Positions 15,427 through 25,600 are shown, numbered from the stretch's first letter. The stretch: 58,382 nt of DNA from Sebaldella sp. S0638 (GCF_024158605.1 NZ_JAMZGM010000015.1:1-58382); one strand, 5' to 3'. The notes: generated from the letters alone by a model not told the origin. Program-made: numbers and translations.

Positions 15427-15987
15427 ATGAAAGAAATAGTCAGATGCGGATGGGCAAATAAGGATTCTGAAAGAGAATACCATGATAAAGAGTGGGGAGT
15501 AGCTTCCCATGATGACTCATATATGTTTGAGATGCTTATACTGGAAGGTTTTCAGGCGGGATTAAGCTGGATAACAATTTTAAATAAAAGAGAAAATTTC
15601 AGAAAGGCCCTTGATAATTTTGATTATAACAAAATAAAGGATTATAAACAGGATAAACTGGATGAACTTCTGAAGAATGACGGAATTATAAAGAATAAAC
15701 TAAAAGTTAACTCAACTGTGATAAATGCAGAGTCTTTTATAAAAGTACAGGAAGAATTCGGCTCATTTTCAAATTACATATGGGGATTTGTAGATAATAA
15801 GCAGATAGTAAACAAATGGAAAGAAATCAGCGAACTTCCCGCTAAAACAGAATTATCAGACAGAATAAGCAAAGATATGAAAAAACGTGGTTTCAAATTT
15901 GTTGGTTCCACTATTATTTATTCATTTTTACAAGCTGTGGGAATAATAGACGATCATTTGGTAACATGCAGTTTTAAGAAAAAATAA
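15427..15987 (+). CDS. tag: DNA-3-methyladenine glycosylase I
   Basis: The 186-residue enzyme matches Tag along its whole length: RCGWANKDSEREYHDKEWGV at the N-terminus, EMLILEGFQAGLSWITILNKRENFRKAF-like central block, and DDHLVTC at the C-terminus. The zinc ligands known in E. coli Tag correspond to Cys7, His19 and the final His and Cys of DDHLVTC, all present. It removes 3-methyladenine from alkylated DNA by base excision. An AGAAGGGAG ribosome site precedes the ATG. A terminator follows, and the gene may be read together with the SPL-like radical SAM gene. Confidence 0.96.
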   Translation: MKEIVRCGWANKDSEREYHDKEWGVASHDDSYMFEMLILEGFQAGLSWITILNKRENFRKALDNFDYNKIKDYKQDKLDELLKNDGIIKNKLKVNSTVINAESFIKVQEEFGSFSNYIWGFVDNKQIVNKWKEISELPAKTELSDRISKDMKKRGFKFVGSTIIYSFLQAVGIIDDHLVTCSFKKK

Positions 15988-16013
15988 TTTCCTTTTATAA
16001 AGAACAGATACCA

Positions 16014-16047
16014 AAAAAGCGGATATGTTAATTCATGTCCGTTTTAT
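16014..16047 (+). terminator. Terminator after tag
   Basis: GCGGATATG (16019-16027) pairs with CATGTCCGT (16034-16042, one G-U) and is followed by T-rich sequence; the A-run on the left permits weak reverse activity. Confidence 0.75.
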
Positions 16048-16048
16048 A

Positions 16049-16077
16049 TTGTGTTAGCGATATTTATTTGTTATAAT
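16049..16077 (+). promoter_or_regulatory. Putative promoter of the membrane-anchored hypothetical
   Basis: TTGTGT (16049-16054), a 17-base spacer and TATAAT (16072-16077) precede the gene by about 40 bases. Confidence 0.5.
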
Positions 16078-16117
16078 AATTTGAATATTCATTAAACACA
16101 CACAAGGAGGAAATAAT

Positions 16118-16594
16118 ATGAGAATATATTTTACGAAAGAATACTGGAAAGTATTTGGAATTGCCGCAGCGGTACTTTTCATCTTTATAATAGGTATAAC
16201 AGCATTCGGTGCTTTTAATAACAGGAACGGCGAATATATGGAGTATGAAAATGAATATGGAGGAACAACACTAAGAGTGACTAAAGAAAAGGGCGGTTTT
16301 ACAATGCCGAAAGAGTTCCCTGATGATATAATGGAAGTTTATCCTAATATGCGTCTCAGAGATGTTTATATTATAAAAGATAAAAATGGTGAAGTAATGG
16401 AGTTACAAGTAGAAGGTTTTTCTGATGATGATGTGGAGACTGTAAAAAACTATTATGAAGATAAAGACAAAAGACTAATAAATAAAAATTATGAAGCTGT
16501 TTTTAATATAAGTAATGCCAACTCTGAATTTCTTCCTGAAAACAAGAAGGTAAGCGAGAAAACAAGCCTGTTTCTGAATGTTGAAAAAAAGTAA
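16118..16594 (+). CDS. Membrane-anchored protein of unknown function
   Basis: The 158-residue protein has one hydrophobic segment at about residues 13-32 (VFGIAAAVLFIFIIGITAFG), no lipobox and no obvious cleavage site, so it is probably an N-terminally anchored periplasmic protein. The mature part contains GGFTMPKEFPDDIMEVYPN, and further on VEGFSDDDVETVKNYYEDKD, which recalls small periplasmic domains that read out as unknown in databases. I recognise no family. It has its own promoter and an AAGGAGG ribosome site. The neighbours (tag, pdxK) suggest no shared pathway. Confidence 0.75.
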   Translation: MRIYFTKEYWKVFGIAAAVLFIFIIGITAFGAFNNRNGEYMEYENEYGGTTLRVTKEKGGFTMPKEFPDDIMEVYPNMRLRDVYIIKDKNGEVMELQVEGFSDDDVETVKNYYEDKDKRLINKNYEAVFNISNANSEFLPENKKVSEKTSLFLNVEKK

Positions 16595-16642
16595 CAGAAA
16601 GCCTGTATTAGAAATAAAAGAAAAAAAATTAAAATAAATCAA

Positions 16643-16672
16643 TTGATTTTATGTTTAGTTTCTGTATATAAT
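16643..16672 (+). promoter_or_regulatory. Putative promoter of pdxK
   Basis: TTGATT (16643-16648), an 18-base spacer and TATAAT (16667-16672) lie 38 bases before the chosen start. Confidence 0.55.
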
Positions 16673-16709
16673 TAATGTGGAATATTTAACAAATAGGAGG
16701 AATGATAAA

Positions 16710-17519
16710 ATGGCAAATCCGAAAAAAGTGCTTACAATAGCCGGGTCTGACACAAGCGGCGGAGCCGGAATACAGGCAGATCTGAAAACGTTTCAGGAAA
16801 GATCAGTATACGGGATGAGCGTACTTACTGTTATAGTAGCTATGGATCCTGATAATAACTGGGCTCATCAGGTATTTCCAATAGATTTAGAAACAATAAA
16901 AGCACAGGCAAAAACAGTTCTCGAAGGTATAGGGGTAGATGCCCTGAAAACAGGAATGCTTCCTACAGTGGAAATAATAGAATATGTAGGAGAAACTTTG
17001 AAAAAGGTAAATTCACCAATAGTTGTAATAGACCCTGTTATGGTTTGTAAAGGGACAGATCAGGCATTATTTCCTGAAAATACAGTAGCTATGCAGAAAT
17101 ATCTGCTTCCTAATGCCACTGTAGTAACGCCTAATTTGTTCGAAGCAGCACAGCTTGCAGGAGTAGCTCCAATAACTACTCTTGATGAACTAAAAGAGGC
17201 AGCTAAGAAAATACACGCATACGGACCGAAATATGTGCTTATAAAAGGCGGAAAATCATTTAGTCCTGATAAAGCAATAGACGTTCTTTATGATGGTAAT
17301 GAATTTAGAATATTTGAATCTGAAAAAATAGATACTGCATATACTCATGGTGCAGGGTGCAGTTTTGCAGCATGTCTGACTGCTGAACTGGCGAAGGGTG
17401 AAAGCATTGAAAGTGCTGTTGATACTACAAAAGGATACATAACAGAAGCATTAAAAGAATCTTTCCCGCTGAATAAATTCGTAGGGCCGCTTTATCACAA
17501 AGCTCTTGCGGAAAAATAA
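16710..17519 (+). CDS. pdxK: Pyridoxine/pyridoxal kinase, ThiD-like type
   Basis: This 269-residue ribokinase-superfamily enzyme begins KKVLTIAGSDTSGGAGIQADLKTF, continues DALKTGMLPTVEII, VVIDPVMVCKGTDQAL and TVVTPNLFEA, and ends with the anion-hole motif THGAGCSFAAC. These blocks closely follow the staphylococcal PdxK that phosphorylates pyridoxal, pyridoxine and also hydroxymethylpyrimidine. The VMVCKG rather than PVMV(A/S)KSG form favours the vitamin B6 kinase branch over ThiD proper, but HMP kinase activity cannot be excluded. I chose ATG 16710, which follows TAGGAGG with nine bases spacing. It is a single-gene unit with its own promoter and terminator. Confidence 0.88.
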   Translation: MANPKKVLTIAGSDTSGGAGIQADLKTFQERSVYGMSVLTVIVAMDPDNNWAHQVFPIDLETIKAQAKTVLEGIGVDALKTGMLPTVEIIEYVGETLKKVNSPIVVIDPVMVCKGTDQALFPENTVAMQKYLLPNATVVTPNLFEAAQLAGVAPITTLDELKEAAKKIHAYGPKYVLIKGGKSFSPDKAIDVLYDGNEFRIFESEKIDTAYTHGAGCSFAACLTAELAKGESIESAVDTTKGYITEALKESFPLNKFVGPLYHKALAEK

Positions 17520-17527
17520 GAAAATAA

Positions 17528-17568
17528 AAAAATTAAGCATAACTTTTCTGACTGCTTAATTTTTTTTA
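17528..17568 (+). terminator. Terminator of pdxK
   Basis: AAAAATTAAGCA (17528-17539) pairs with TGCTTAATTTTT (17553-17564), with further T residues. The IS200-type element begins immediately downstream. Confidence 0.85.
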
Positions 17569-17616
17569 TTATAGACTTAAGTCAGTTGAGTACGCAAAGC
17601 GTATGAAACATAAAAC

Positions 17617-17633
17617 CACCCGCTATGCGGGTG
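17617..17633 (+). repeat. Left-end hairpin of the IS200-like element
   Basis: Perfect seven-base stem CACCCGC/GCGGGTG with loop TAT, a likely TnpA recognition structure. Confidence 0.75.
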
Positions 17634-17715
17634 AGGAAAACAAAGTTGTACAAAAAAACACCGATCCAATATAATAGAAGTTGTTCAAGCTACTATTAGA
17701 GAGGATGGTGTAAAG

Positions 17716-18180
17716 ATGGCTAAAAAAAGTAATAGCCTATCCCATACAAAGTGGATGTGTAAGTACCATATTGTATTCACCCCTAAGTATAGACGAAAAA
17801 TAATATATAATCAATATAAAAAAAGTGTAGGAGAAATATTAAGGAGTCTATGTAAATATAAGGGAGTAGAATTACTAGAAGGGCATTTAAAGCCGGATCA
17901 CGTACATATGTTAGTAAGTATACCACCTAAATTAAGTGTATCAAGTTTTATGGGATATTTAAAGGGCAAAAGTGCATTGATGATGTTCGATAGACATGCA
18001 AATTTAAAATATAAATTTGGAAATAGACACTTTTGGTCGGAAGGATATTATGTAAGTACAGTAGGATTAAATGAATCGACAATAAGAAAGTATATTCAAG
18101 AGCAAGAAAAGCATGACATAGTACGAGATAAAGTAAGTGAGAAGGAATATGAAGATCCCTTTAGGGATAAGTCGAAGTGA
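17716..18180 (+). CDS. tnpA: IS200/IS605-family transposase TnpA (Y1 HUH)
   Basis: The 154-residue protein is full length for the family. It has the opening KWMCKYHIVFTPKYRRKIIY, the HUH metal-binding pair in LKPDHVHMLVSIPP (His-Val-His), and the C-terminal helix with the catalytic Tyr in STIRKYIQEQEKHD. TnpA works as a dimer on hairpins at the element ends and moves single-stranded DNA. The start follows AGAGAGGATGGTG; in IS200 the ribosome site is often buried in RNA structure, and the stretch before this ATG is hairpin-rich. No frameshift is seen, so the copy is probably active. No TnpB partner is encoded. Confidence 0.95.
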   Translation: MAKKSNSLSHTKWMCKYHIVFTPKYRRKIIYNQYKKSVGEILRSLCKYKGVELLEGHLKPDHVHMLVSIPPKLSVSSFMGYLKGKSALMMFDRHANLKYKFGNRHFWSEGYYVSTVGLNESTIRKYIQEQEKHDIVRDKVSEKEYEDPFRDKSK

Positions 18181-18295
18181 TAAGAAACCTCTTTAAGAGG
18201 TAGCCACGAGTCAAAGACAATAGTAGCTTGAGCGAAGAGAAAGCAGGCGCCTTGAGGCGTAGTCAGAGACCCGTTGGCTTATAGCCAAGGAGCAA

Positions 18296-18316
18296 ACCAC
18301 CCCTTGAAGGGGTGGT
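18296..18316 (+). repeat. Right-end hairpin of the IS200-like element
   Basis: ACCACCCC (18296-18303) and GGGGTGGT (18309-18316) form a perfect stem with loop TTGAA. Confidence 0.75.
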
Positions 18317-18406
18317 CCTGATTAATTAATTTTTATTTACCATTACCACTACCACCGTTACAAGACGATAAAAAAGTCATCCCTGTACATTCTGCATTTT
18401 ATAAAA

Positions 18407-18952
18407 CTATTCAAGTATAATATTGTTCAGTAAATCAGATCTCATAATATCAAACGGCATTACCCAGCTCCCGCCGTCAGAGTCCAGATCAATTTCCCTT
18501 CCTGTGGTTTTTCCTGCTTTTTTGAATACATCATAAACAAACTGTGAACAGTAAAGTCTTTTATCAAAGTTTTTATCAAAAGTAATACCATACTTTTTGT
18601 TAATAGTAAGCTCTATCTCTTTCATAAGCTCAGCCCTGAAATTATCATCTATTCCCTTTAACCTGAAAATAGCGACTTCTCTGTCAAGGTCAGCCCATGT
18701 AAAAAGCGGGACTTCCTGATAACCGGAAAAATATCCGGGAAATTCCACAACTTTTTTTTCATCATTAAGAATAACTGAGTGTCCCCACATTTCTCTGAAT
18801 CGGCTGCCTTTAGACAAAATAAGAATATCTCCCGGCATTAGCTGATCCATTTTACTGATAACCTCTCTGGGAGTATACCATTGATAATTCGGGTCTATAC
18901 TTTCACAGGAAACCAAAAACAATATCATAAGTAACATAATTATTTTTTTCAT
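18407..18952 (-). CDS. YiiX/NlpC-P60-like papain-fold lipoprotein
   Basis: The 181-residue protein has a lipoprotein signal (MKKIIMLLMILFLVSC, Cys16). Its domain carries the marks of permuted papain-like (YiiX/YebB, DUF830) hydrolases: MPGDILILSKGSRF near residue 40, WGHSVIL with the catalytic-type His, and YCSQFVYDVFKKAG with the nucleophile-type Cys. Related enzymes cleave peptide or acyl bonds, for instance in cell wall peptides. The true substrate is unknown. It is monocistronic, on the opposite strand to its neighbours, and its 3' end lies about 85 bases from the IS200-like element. Confidence 0.85.
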   Translation of the reverse strand: MKKIIMLLMILFLVSCESIDPNYQWYTPREVISKMDQLMPGDILILSKGSRFREMWGHSVILNDEKKVVEFPGYFSGYQEVPLFTWADLDREVAIFRLKGIDDNFRAELMKEIELTINKKYGITFDKNFDKRLYCSQFVYDVFKKAGKTTGREIDLDSDGGSWVMPFDIMRSDLLNNIILE

Positions 18953-19212
18953 GTAATCACCATATAAATTATAATAAAATTTCAGTGATATGTAAATAGC
19001 AAAAGAGTCATATCTTATTTTATATTACTTTTATATCACTAAAATAAGTATAAAAAAATACAATAATATAAAATATTTTATTCTTGTGATATAATATTAA
19101 TACTTTATCCTGTTTATATTTTGAACAATGAAATATATTTAAAACGGGAATATTTCACTTTAGGAAGAAAAATTTAGAAATTTATGATGTTTATAATGAG
19201 GAGAGTAATATA

Positions 19213-21363
19213 ATGAATATAGTAGCACCAGCAGGAAGCTATGAAAAAATGGAAGCAGCGGTAAAAGCCGGAGCAGATGAGGTATACTTCGGGTTAAGAG
19301 GATTCGGTGCAAGAAGGAATAATAAGAATTTTGGTATACAGGAAATTCTTGACGGAATAGATTATGCACATTCAAGAGGGGGGAAAACACTTCTTACATT
19401 AAATACGATTATGAAAAATATAGAAATAGAGAGTACAATATATAATTTTTCCAGAATATACGAGCATGGAATTGATGCAGTGATAGTACAGGACTTAGGT
19501 TTTTTAAAGTTTTTATCTGAAAATTTTCCGGGTCTTACTCTGCACGGGAGTACACAAATGACAGTAGCCAATCATGAGGAAGCTAATTTTTTGCAAAAAA
19601 TGGGGCTTTCAAGAGTGGTACTTGCCAGAGAGCTTACATTTGAGGAGATAAAGGAGATCAGAAAGAATACTACTATAGAACTGGAAGTTTTTGTTTCCGG
19701 GGCCTTATGTATCGCATATTCGGGAAATTGTTACATAAGCAGTTTTATTGGCGGAAGAAGCGGGAACAGAGGTCTTTGTGCTTATACATGCAGAAAGAAA
19801 TTTCTGGATGAAAATAATAAAAGTGCTTATTTTCTCAGCCCTAATGATCAGTTTCTTGAAGAGGAAGTAAAAAAACTCAAGGAAATAGGAATAAATGCCA
19901 TAAAGGTGGAAGGCAGAAAGAAAACAGAACAGTATGTATATGAAACTGTGAGTTATTATAATGAAATTCTTAATAATAAAGACAGAAAAAGCCAGTCTTA
20001 CAAGTTATTTAACAGAGGATATTCAAAAGGGTATTTTCATGGTGATGATAAACTTATGAATTTTGATTATTCCTCAAATTTTGGATATAAACTGGGTGAA
20101 AAAGTATCAGGGGGTAAAGTCAGGCTTGAAGACGAACTTAGCCTTGGTGACGGCATACAGTTCGTAGGAGAGGACTATGAGAGACTGGGCGGAGTTTATA
20201 TAAATAAAATTCTTGCTGATAATATAAAAAAGGAAAAAGCTTTCAAAGGGGAAACTGTATATCTGGGGAGAATTCCTGAAAATACAAAGTATATTTATAA
20301 AAATTATTCAAAAGAACTGCACGACAGTATAAATCATGAAATGAAAGTAAAAGAAAGAAAAATGAAAATAAATGCAGAATTTTTTGCTGCTTTGGATAAA
20401 AATCCGGTATTAGCATTTACTGCGGAAAATCTTAACGGCGAAGTAATAAGTGCAGAATGTGAAAGGGAGACATTAAAGGAAACTGCTAAAAAATCCATAG
20501 ATATAAATATAATAAATGAAAAAATATCCGAACTCGGGGATACTTCATTCGAGCTTGGTGATATCAATATTGATTATGATAATAAAGCATTTTTTTCATT
20601 CAGTGAATTAAAGCAGATGAAAAGAGAGTGTGCAGAAAAATTAAAGGAAAAATTATTGGATTCATACAGAAGAGAAGGAAAAACTGTAAAAGTAAGAAAT
20701 TTTGAGAATAATTATAATAACAGTCCGGTTTTCTCTGCAATGGTGTCGAATAAAGAACAGGAAGCGGAATGCAGGGCAAACGGAATAGAAAAGATATATT
20801 ACAGACAGTTTGATGTGGCAAAAGAAAGTAAACTTGATAAAATAGACCTGAATTCAAAACTGGTTTCAAATCTTTATCAGATTTTGAAATCGAAAACTGA
20901 TAAAAAAAGTGTAGACTGGAACCTTAATATATTTAATAACTACACTGTAGACCTTTTTGGGAGCTTTGACGGCGTGGAAACTATTTTTCTGTCTCCTGAG
21001 CTGAACTATGAACAGCTGAAGGGGATCAAAAGTAAAATAGTAAAAAAGGCTATGGTAATTTATGGGTATCTGAAAGGTATGTATATAGAATATCCTATAT
21101 TTGAGAAAGAATATAAGGAACTGCACGGTGATCATAATGATATGTACAGAGTAGTAAGAAACGGTCTGGATAATATGGAAATTTATATGGATAAACCTAT
21201 GAATCTTATACCAAAATTAGAAGATATACGAAAACTGGGGCTAGATGAGCTACGGCTGGATTTTACCTTTGAAAAACCTGAAGAAGTAAGAGAAATTATA
21301 AAAAGTCTGGATACTGGAGAAGGTAAATATAATCCTTATTGTTTTGAAAGAGGAATTTTTTAA
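19213..21363 (+). CDS. U32-family peptidase / RlhA-like protein
   Basis: The 716-residue protein opens with the U32 TIM-barrel start MNIVAPAGSYEKMEAAVKAGADEVYFG. It has GSTQMTVANHEEANFLQKMG, then the U32 signature ELEVFVSGALCIAYSGNC and GNRGLCAYTCRKKF, whose Cys residues fit the iron-sulphur cluster proposed for this family. The C-terminal half has the DUF3656 character of E. coli RlhA, which hydroxylates C2501 of 23S rRNA; homologues are also called collagenases. I therefore regard RNA hydroxylation as likelier than proteolysis, but this is inference. The ATG follows GAGGAG. It stands alone, 122 bases before the repeat lipoprotein gene. Confidence 0.85.
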   Translation: MNIVAPAGSYEKMEAAVKAGADEVYFGLRGFGARRNNKNFGIQEILDGIDYAHSRGGKTLLTLNTIMKNIEIESTIYNFSRIYEHGIDAVIVQDLGFLKFLSENFPGLTLHGSTQMTVANHEEANFLQKMGLSRVVLARELTFEEIKEIRKNTTIELEVFVSGALCIAYSGNCYISSFIGGRSGNRGLCAYTCRKKFLDENNKSAYFLSPNDQFLEEEVKKLKEIGINAIKVEGRKKTEQYVYETVSYYNEILNNKDRKSQSYKLFNRGYSKGYFHGDDKLMNFDYSSNFGYKLGEKVSGGKVRLEDELSLGDGIQFVGEDYERLGGVYINKILADNIKKEKAFKGETVYLGRIPENTKYIYKNYSKELHDSINHEMKVKERKMKINAEFFAALDKNPVLAFTAENLNGEVISAECERETLKETAKKSIDINIINEKISELGDTSFELGDINIDYDNKAFFSFSELKQMKRECAEKLKEKLLDSYRREGKTVKVRNFENNYNNSPVFSAMVSNKEQEAECRANGIEKIYYRQFDVAKESKLDKIDLNSKLVSNLYQILKSKTDKKSVDWNLNIFNNYTVDLFGSFDGVETIFLSPELNYEQLKGIKSKIVKKAMVIYGYLKGMYIEYPIFEKEYKELHGDHNDMYRVVRNGLDNMEIYMDKPMNLIPKLEDIRKLGLDELRLDFTFEKPEEVREIIKSLDTGEGKYNPYCFERGIF

Positions 21364-21485
21364 ATAGATGGTCATAACTTCACATTAACTTCATATTGCT
21401 GTGTAATAATAAGAATATAGAATAAGAATTCTAGCGTATATTAACTTTATTACAATTTTAAATGAAAACACTAGCAGGAGGCGTT

Positions 21486-22595
21486 ATGATTAGGATAAAT
21501 TTTAGGAAGATAGTTTTATTTGCAGCTTTATTGTTTGTATTTGTAGGGTGTGACCTGAAAAAAGCAGAGGAAGCTTACGAAAAAGGAGATTATGTAACTG
21601 CTGTTGAGTACAGTGTCAAGTATCTCGACGGGAAAAAAACATTTCCAAACAATAAAGAGAGTAAAAAAATACTTGAGAATCTTGAGAATATAGTAGACTA
21701 TTATGAAAAAAATATAACAGCAGCAAAAACTACAGATACTAAGATAAAGTATATGTCTGAATTCTGGGAAATAAGAAAACTTGTGGATAGAAAGTCTTAT
21801 GACAGACAAATAGCCTTTTTTACAGGAAAATATACTTTGGAAGAACTGGGGATAAATGTAGCTGAGCAGTATTATATAAAAGGAGATAGTATAAGAGCGG
21901 TATCTACAGCGGATTATCAGAATAAAGCACTGGCATATGAGGCAGGATTCAGCTATTATAACTATAAAGATATAAAACAGAAAGCAGAAGATTACAGATT
22001 TAAATATTCAGAGCTTAAAGCCGGAGAATATTACGCAAGCGGTATTTCTGACGAGAAAAACGGAAGATACAGAAATGCCGAACAGAATTTTCTTGCTGCT
22101 TATAATATTTATAAAAATTACGGCAGTTATAAAGATTCACAGAAACGTTATCAGATAAATAATGAGAAAGCTGATAAAGAGGACGCAGAAAAATGGTATC
22201 AAAGTGCCAGATCACAGCAGGCAAAACAGAATTATTGTGAAGCAGCAGAAAGTTTTTCCGCAGCTGCCGAGGCATATAAAAATCATGGGAAATACAAGGA
22301 CAGTAGCGAATTAAAAGTAAGTAACGATAAATTATGCAAACAGAAAATTGCTGAAGATTATTATCAGGAAGGCAGAAATATAGAATATAGTGCAAGAGGT
22401 AAAAGTGATTACAGAGAAGCAGCAGAAATGTATTACAATGCATATACAGCTTACAAAGGATATGGCGAATATAAAGACTCATATCAAAAATATAAAAATA
22501 TGGTAGACAGAGGAAAAGTGAAAGTCTATATTACAGATGATCTGGATCATGTAATAAGAGATACACTGAGAAGTGACTTTATAGTAATAATATAA
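21486..22595 (+). CDS. Lipoprotein with repeated KDS/TPR-like units, possibly truncated
   Basis: The lipoprotein signal ends VFVGCDLKKAEE (Cys18 counted from ATG 21486, chosen because AGGAGG lies just before it). The 369-residue product has three to four repeats of about 45 residues with the pattern A..Y...G.YKDS..+Y, for example AAYNIYKNYGSYKDSQKRY and AAEAYKNHGKYKDSSEL. These resemble TPR-like helices. The C-terminus, VKVYITDDLDHVIRDTLRSDFIVII, looks like the start of a further alpha/beta domain that stops abruptly in the low-complexity tract 22583-22600. The next gene's frame opens there, so this protein may be a truncated or frameshifted part of a larger unit. Confidence 0.75.
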   Translation: MIRINFRKIVLFAALLFVFVGCDLKKAEEAYEKGDYVTAVEYSVKYLDGKKTFPNNKESKKILENLENIVDYYEKNITAAKTTDTKIKYMSEFWEIRKLVDRKSYDRQIAFFTGKYTLEELGINVAEQYYIKGDSIRAVSTADYQNKALAYEAGFSYYNYKDIKQKAEDYRFKYSELKAGEYYASGISDEKNGRYRNAEQNFLAAYNIYKNYGSYKDSQKRYQINNEKADKEDAEKWYQSARSQQAKQNYCEAAESFSAAAEAYKNHGKYKDSSELKVSNDKLCKQKIAEDYYQEGRNIEYSARGKSDYREAAEMYYNAYTAYKGYGEYKDSYQKYKNMVDRGKVKVYITDDLDHVIRDTLRSDFIVII

Positions 22596-22636
22596 ATATA
22601 AATACAGCAAGTGCCACAGATTATATACCGGTATCA

Positions 22637-25600
22637 ATGACTAAAGGGACATTAATACTGGACAGAGATATAAATCTTGACGATAGCAGTGATTTGTATA
22701 AAAATTCAGAAATTTCATTAGTTTCAGTGAACCTTGAAAGTGGTAAAATAATAAAAGGAACACAAAATAATCAGATAGGAATAGCACAAAAAAATTATGA
22801 TAAATCATCAGGGATAGAAACAATAAAAATAATAAACGACGGAATAGTGGATTTGGAAGGGTCAGAATCAATAGGGGTAATAACAGATTACGGTCATATA
22901 ATAAATAATAATATGATTAAAACAACAGGAGAAAAATCAGTAGGAGTGTATTCTGCTAATGGAACAATAGTAGAAAATAACGGCGATATAATAGCAGGAG
23001 GAAATAACAGCACAGGAATATACGGAGCGAATTATCTTGATGGAAGAACAGGTTCATCAGTGCTGGGGTATGGAAATGATAAAATAGATATAACAAATAA
23101 CGGAAGAATAGTATCAGAGGGAACAGGAAGAGTATATGGAATATACGCAGCTAATATTGCAGCATCAAAGGGAGATTCCAAAATAAATCTAGAAAATGGA
23201 ACAATAGATATATCAAGTTCACGAGGCGGTATAGGTGTATATGCAGATAATACAACGGTAACAGGCGGAGGAACACTGACAATAGGTTCGGATTCACTAG
23301 GAATGTATATTAAAGACAGTGATGTAAATCTGAGCAATATGATATTAAATATAAATGGTAATAATTCACTTGGATTTTATCTTGAAGGTACGACAAATTT
23401 CAGCGGTTTAGGAATCATAAATGTGGATGGTAAGAATATATCTTTATTTAATGTGGCTTCAAATGGAATATTTAACAATAATTTCACAGTAAACTCAACA
23501 GTAGGTTCGTCTTATTCCATAGGAAATGTATCAAATGGTACTTTCAGATATGATGGAACAGCCTCATTGTCAAATGGAGGAGGTCTAATAAGCGGGAAAA
23601 ATTCAGCAGTATTGTTGGATATAAACTCAGATGTATCGGCAGCAGAGAGTAATATAGTAGTGGCAGCAATAGATGGTCGATATACAGGAGTTTTACCATC
23701 AGGGTTTACAAGCGAAATAGATGGAGAAAACAGAGGGAATATAGCACTTGGAGATAATTCGGCAGGATTATATGGTAAAAATGGTGCAAGATTATTGAAT
23801 TCAGGAAATATATCTGTAAATAATAATTCACTTGGTATGAAAATAGATGGAGCAGAATCAGCAGCGGTAAATGCAGGAATGATAAAAACAGGAGCAAATT
23901 CTGTGGGGATATACGGAAAAGAAACATCAGTATTAAGTAATTTATCTAGTGGTATAATTGAAGGTGGTTTAGGAGAAACAGTAGGTATGTATCTAAATAC
24001 ATCAAATACAGGAACAGTTACAAATGATGGAACGATAGATTTATCAGGTGATAAAGCAAGAGGAATATATACAGAAGGAACAGGAATAAAAATAATAAAT
24101 AATACAGGAATTATAAAAACAGGTGATTCATCATACATTAATAACGCAGGAATAGGAATATACAGTAAAACAACAGGAGATGTAATAAATAACTCAGGGA
24201 CAATAATTGCCGGAGTAAACAGTATTGGAGTATATAGTCAGGGAGGTACAGTTAATCAAAATTCTCTAATAAAAACAGCAGGAATAGGGATATATGCAGA
24301 TGCTGCAATGGTAAATCTAAATGCAGAATCAGTTCTAAAAGCAGAAGATATAGGAATATATGCAGTAAATGGAAGTAATGTAATAAATTCAGGAACTGTA
24401 ATATTAGGAAATGACAGTTATGGTTATATTCTGAAGTCAGGATCAAATTTGATTAATAATTCACCAGTAACAGTAGGTGATAATGGAGTATTTGTTTATG
24501 GAGACGGCTTAGGTACAGTGAATAATAATGCAGATATAATGTTATCCGGAACAGATTCATTTGGATTCTATACAGTAAACGGCGGAAATATAATAAACAA
24601 CGGAGTAGTAAAAGCTGATACAGGTACAGCAAATATAGGGGTTTATGCTAAGGGAGGAAATATTCAAAATACTGGCGATATAATTGTGGGAGATTCTGTA
24701 ATACTGGATAAATTAAATACACAAAAAAATCGATATGCAGTAGGAATTTATGGAGATAATACTTCGATATATAACAGTGGAAATATAAAAGTAGGATATT
24801 ACGGAGTAGGAATTTTTAGTACAGGAAATAATATAGAAAATCATGGAAATATAACATCAGAAGCTGAGGGAGCAATAGGACTTTTCATAGAAAATGGAAA
24901 ACTTGATAACTATGGAAATGTTACATTAGATGGAGACAGTTCTATGGGAATTTATGCAAATAAAGGATCAATAGTAACTAATCACGGGATAATCACAATA
25001 AATGGAGATTCATCACAGGGAGTGTACCTAAACAATGAATCAACTCTGGAGAATCACGGTACAATAAATATAAATGGAAATGATAGTCAGGGAGTACTCT
25101 TAAAAGGTAAAGGAAGATTAATAAATGCAGGTATAATAAATCTTGCGGCGGGGCTTGTAAATTCAGAAACTGTATTATATGGAACAGTAAACAGTTATCC
25201 TGTGCCAAGCATAATAAATGCAGGAATTATAAATGTAAATGAAAACTTTGAGACAAATGGTTTTGATATATCAATAAAAGCAGATCCATTAACAATGAGA
25301 ACAGCAGAACTAACGGAAGATCTTGGAGCAGCCTTTGTATCAGATGCAGTTAAATTTTATGCGCCGGGATTCAGCACAACAGAGCCAATAAGCGTACTTG
25401 CTGGATTCACTACAGGAACACATGCCGAAACATATAAACTAAAAGATGTATTTAATCCTACAACAGAAGGAGGAGCAAATTCGGGTCTGGTAAAAGTGAA
25501 AAGTAAATCACTGACATGGTCGGCAACACCAATAATAAACAGTAACGGGAATGTGGATATCTGGATGCAGAAGATACCATATGACGAGTTTACAAGCGGA

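Larger units (their letters stand above)
17580..18322 (+). mobile_element. IS200/IS605-family element, tnpA only (IS200-like)
   Basis: A Y1 transposase gene is flanked by subterminal hairpins instead of inverted repeats, as expected for this single-strand transposing family. On the left are TACGC-AAA-GCGTA (17591-17603) and CACCCGC-TAT-GCGGGTG (17617-17633). On the right the stem ACCACCCC...GGGGTGGT spans 18296-18316, with additional stems near 18187-18201, 18249-18259 and 18274-18288. No TnpB is present. The exact ends cannot be fixed without an empty site; the limits given are approximate. Confidence 0.85.

Noticed and set aside
18318-18390. Minus-strand mini frame ending in LSSCNGGSGNGK, looking like a lipobox
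   Set aside because: An in-frame stop lies a few codons upstream and no hydrophobic signal precedes the Cys. It may be a remnant, but a gene cannot be supported.
23512-24138. Minus-strand 208-codon frame opposite the autotransporter passenger
   Set aside because: Its Pro/Ser/Ile-rich sequence is the mirror of the repeat-rich passenger; it lacks a ribosome site and a recognised domain.
22681-25260. Possible CRISPR or tandem DNA repeat inside the autotransporter
   Set aside because: The repeats are degenerate at DNA level and periodic only as protein motif (N.G.I..G...GIY); no spacer structure.
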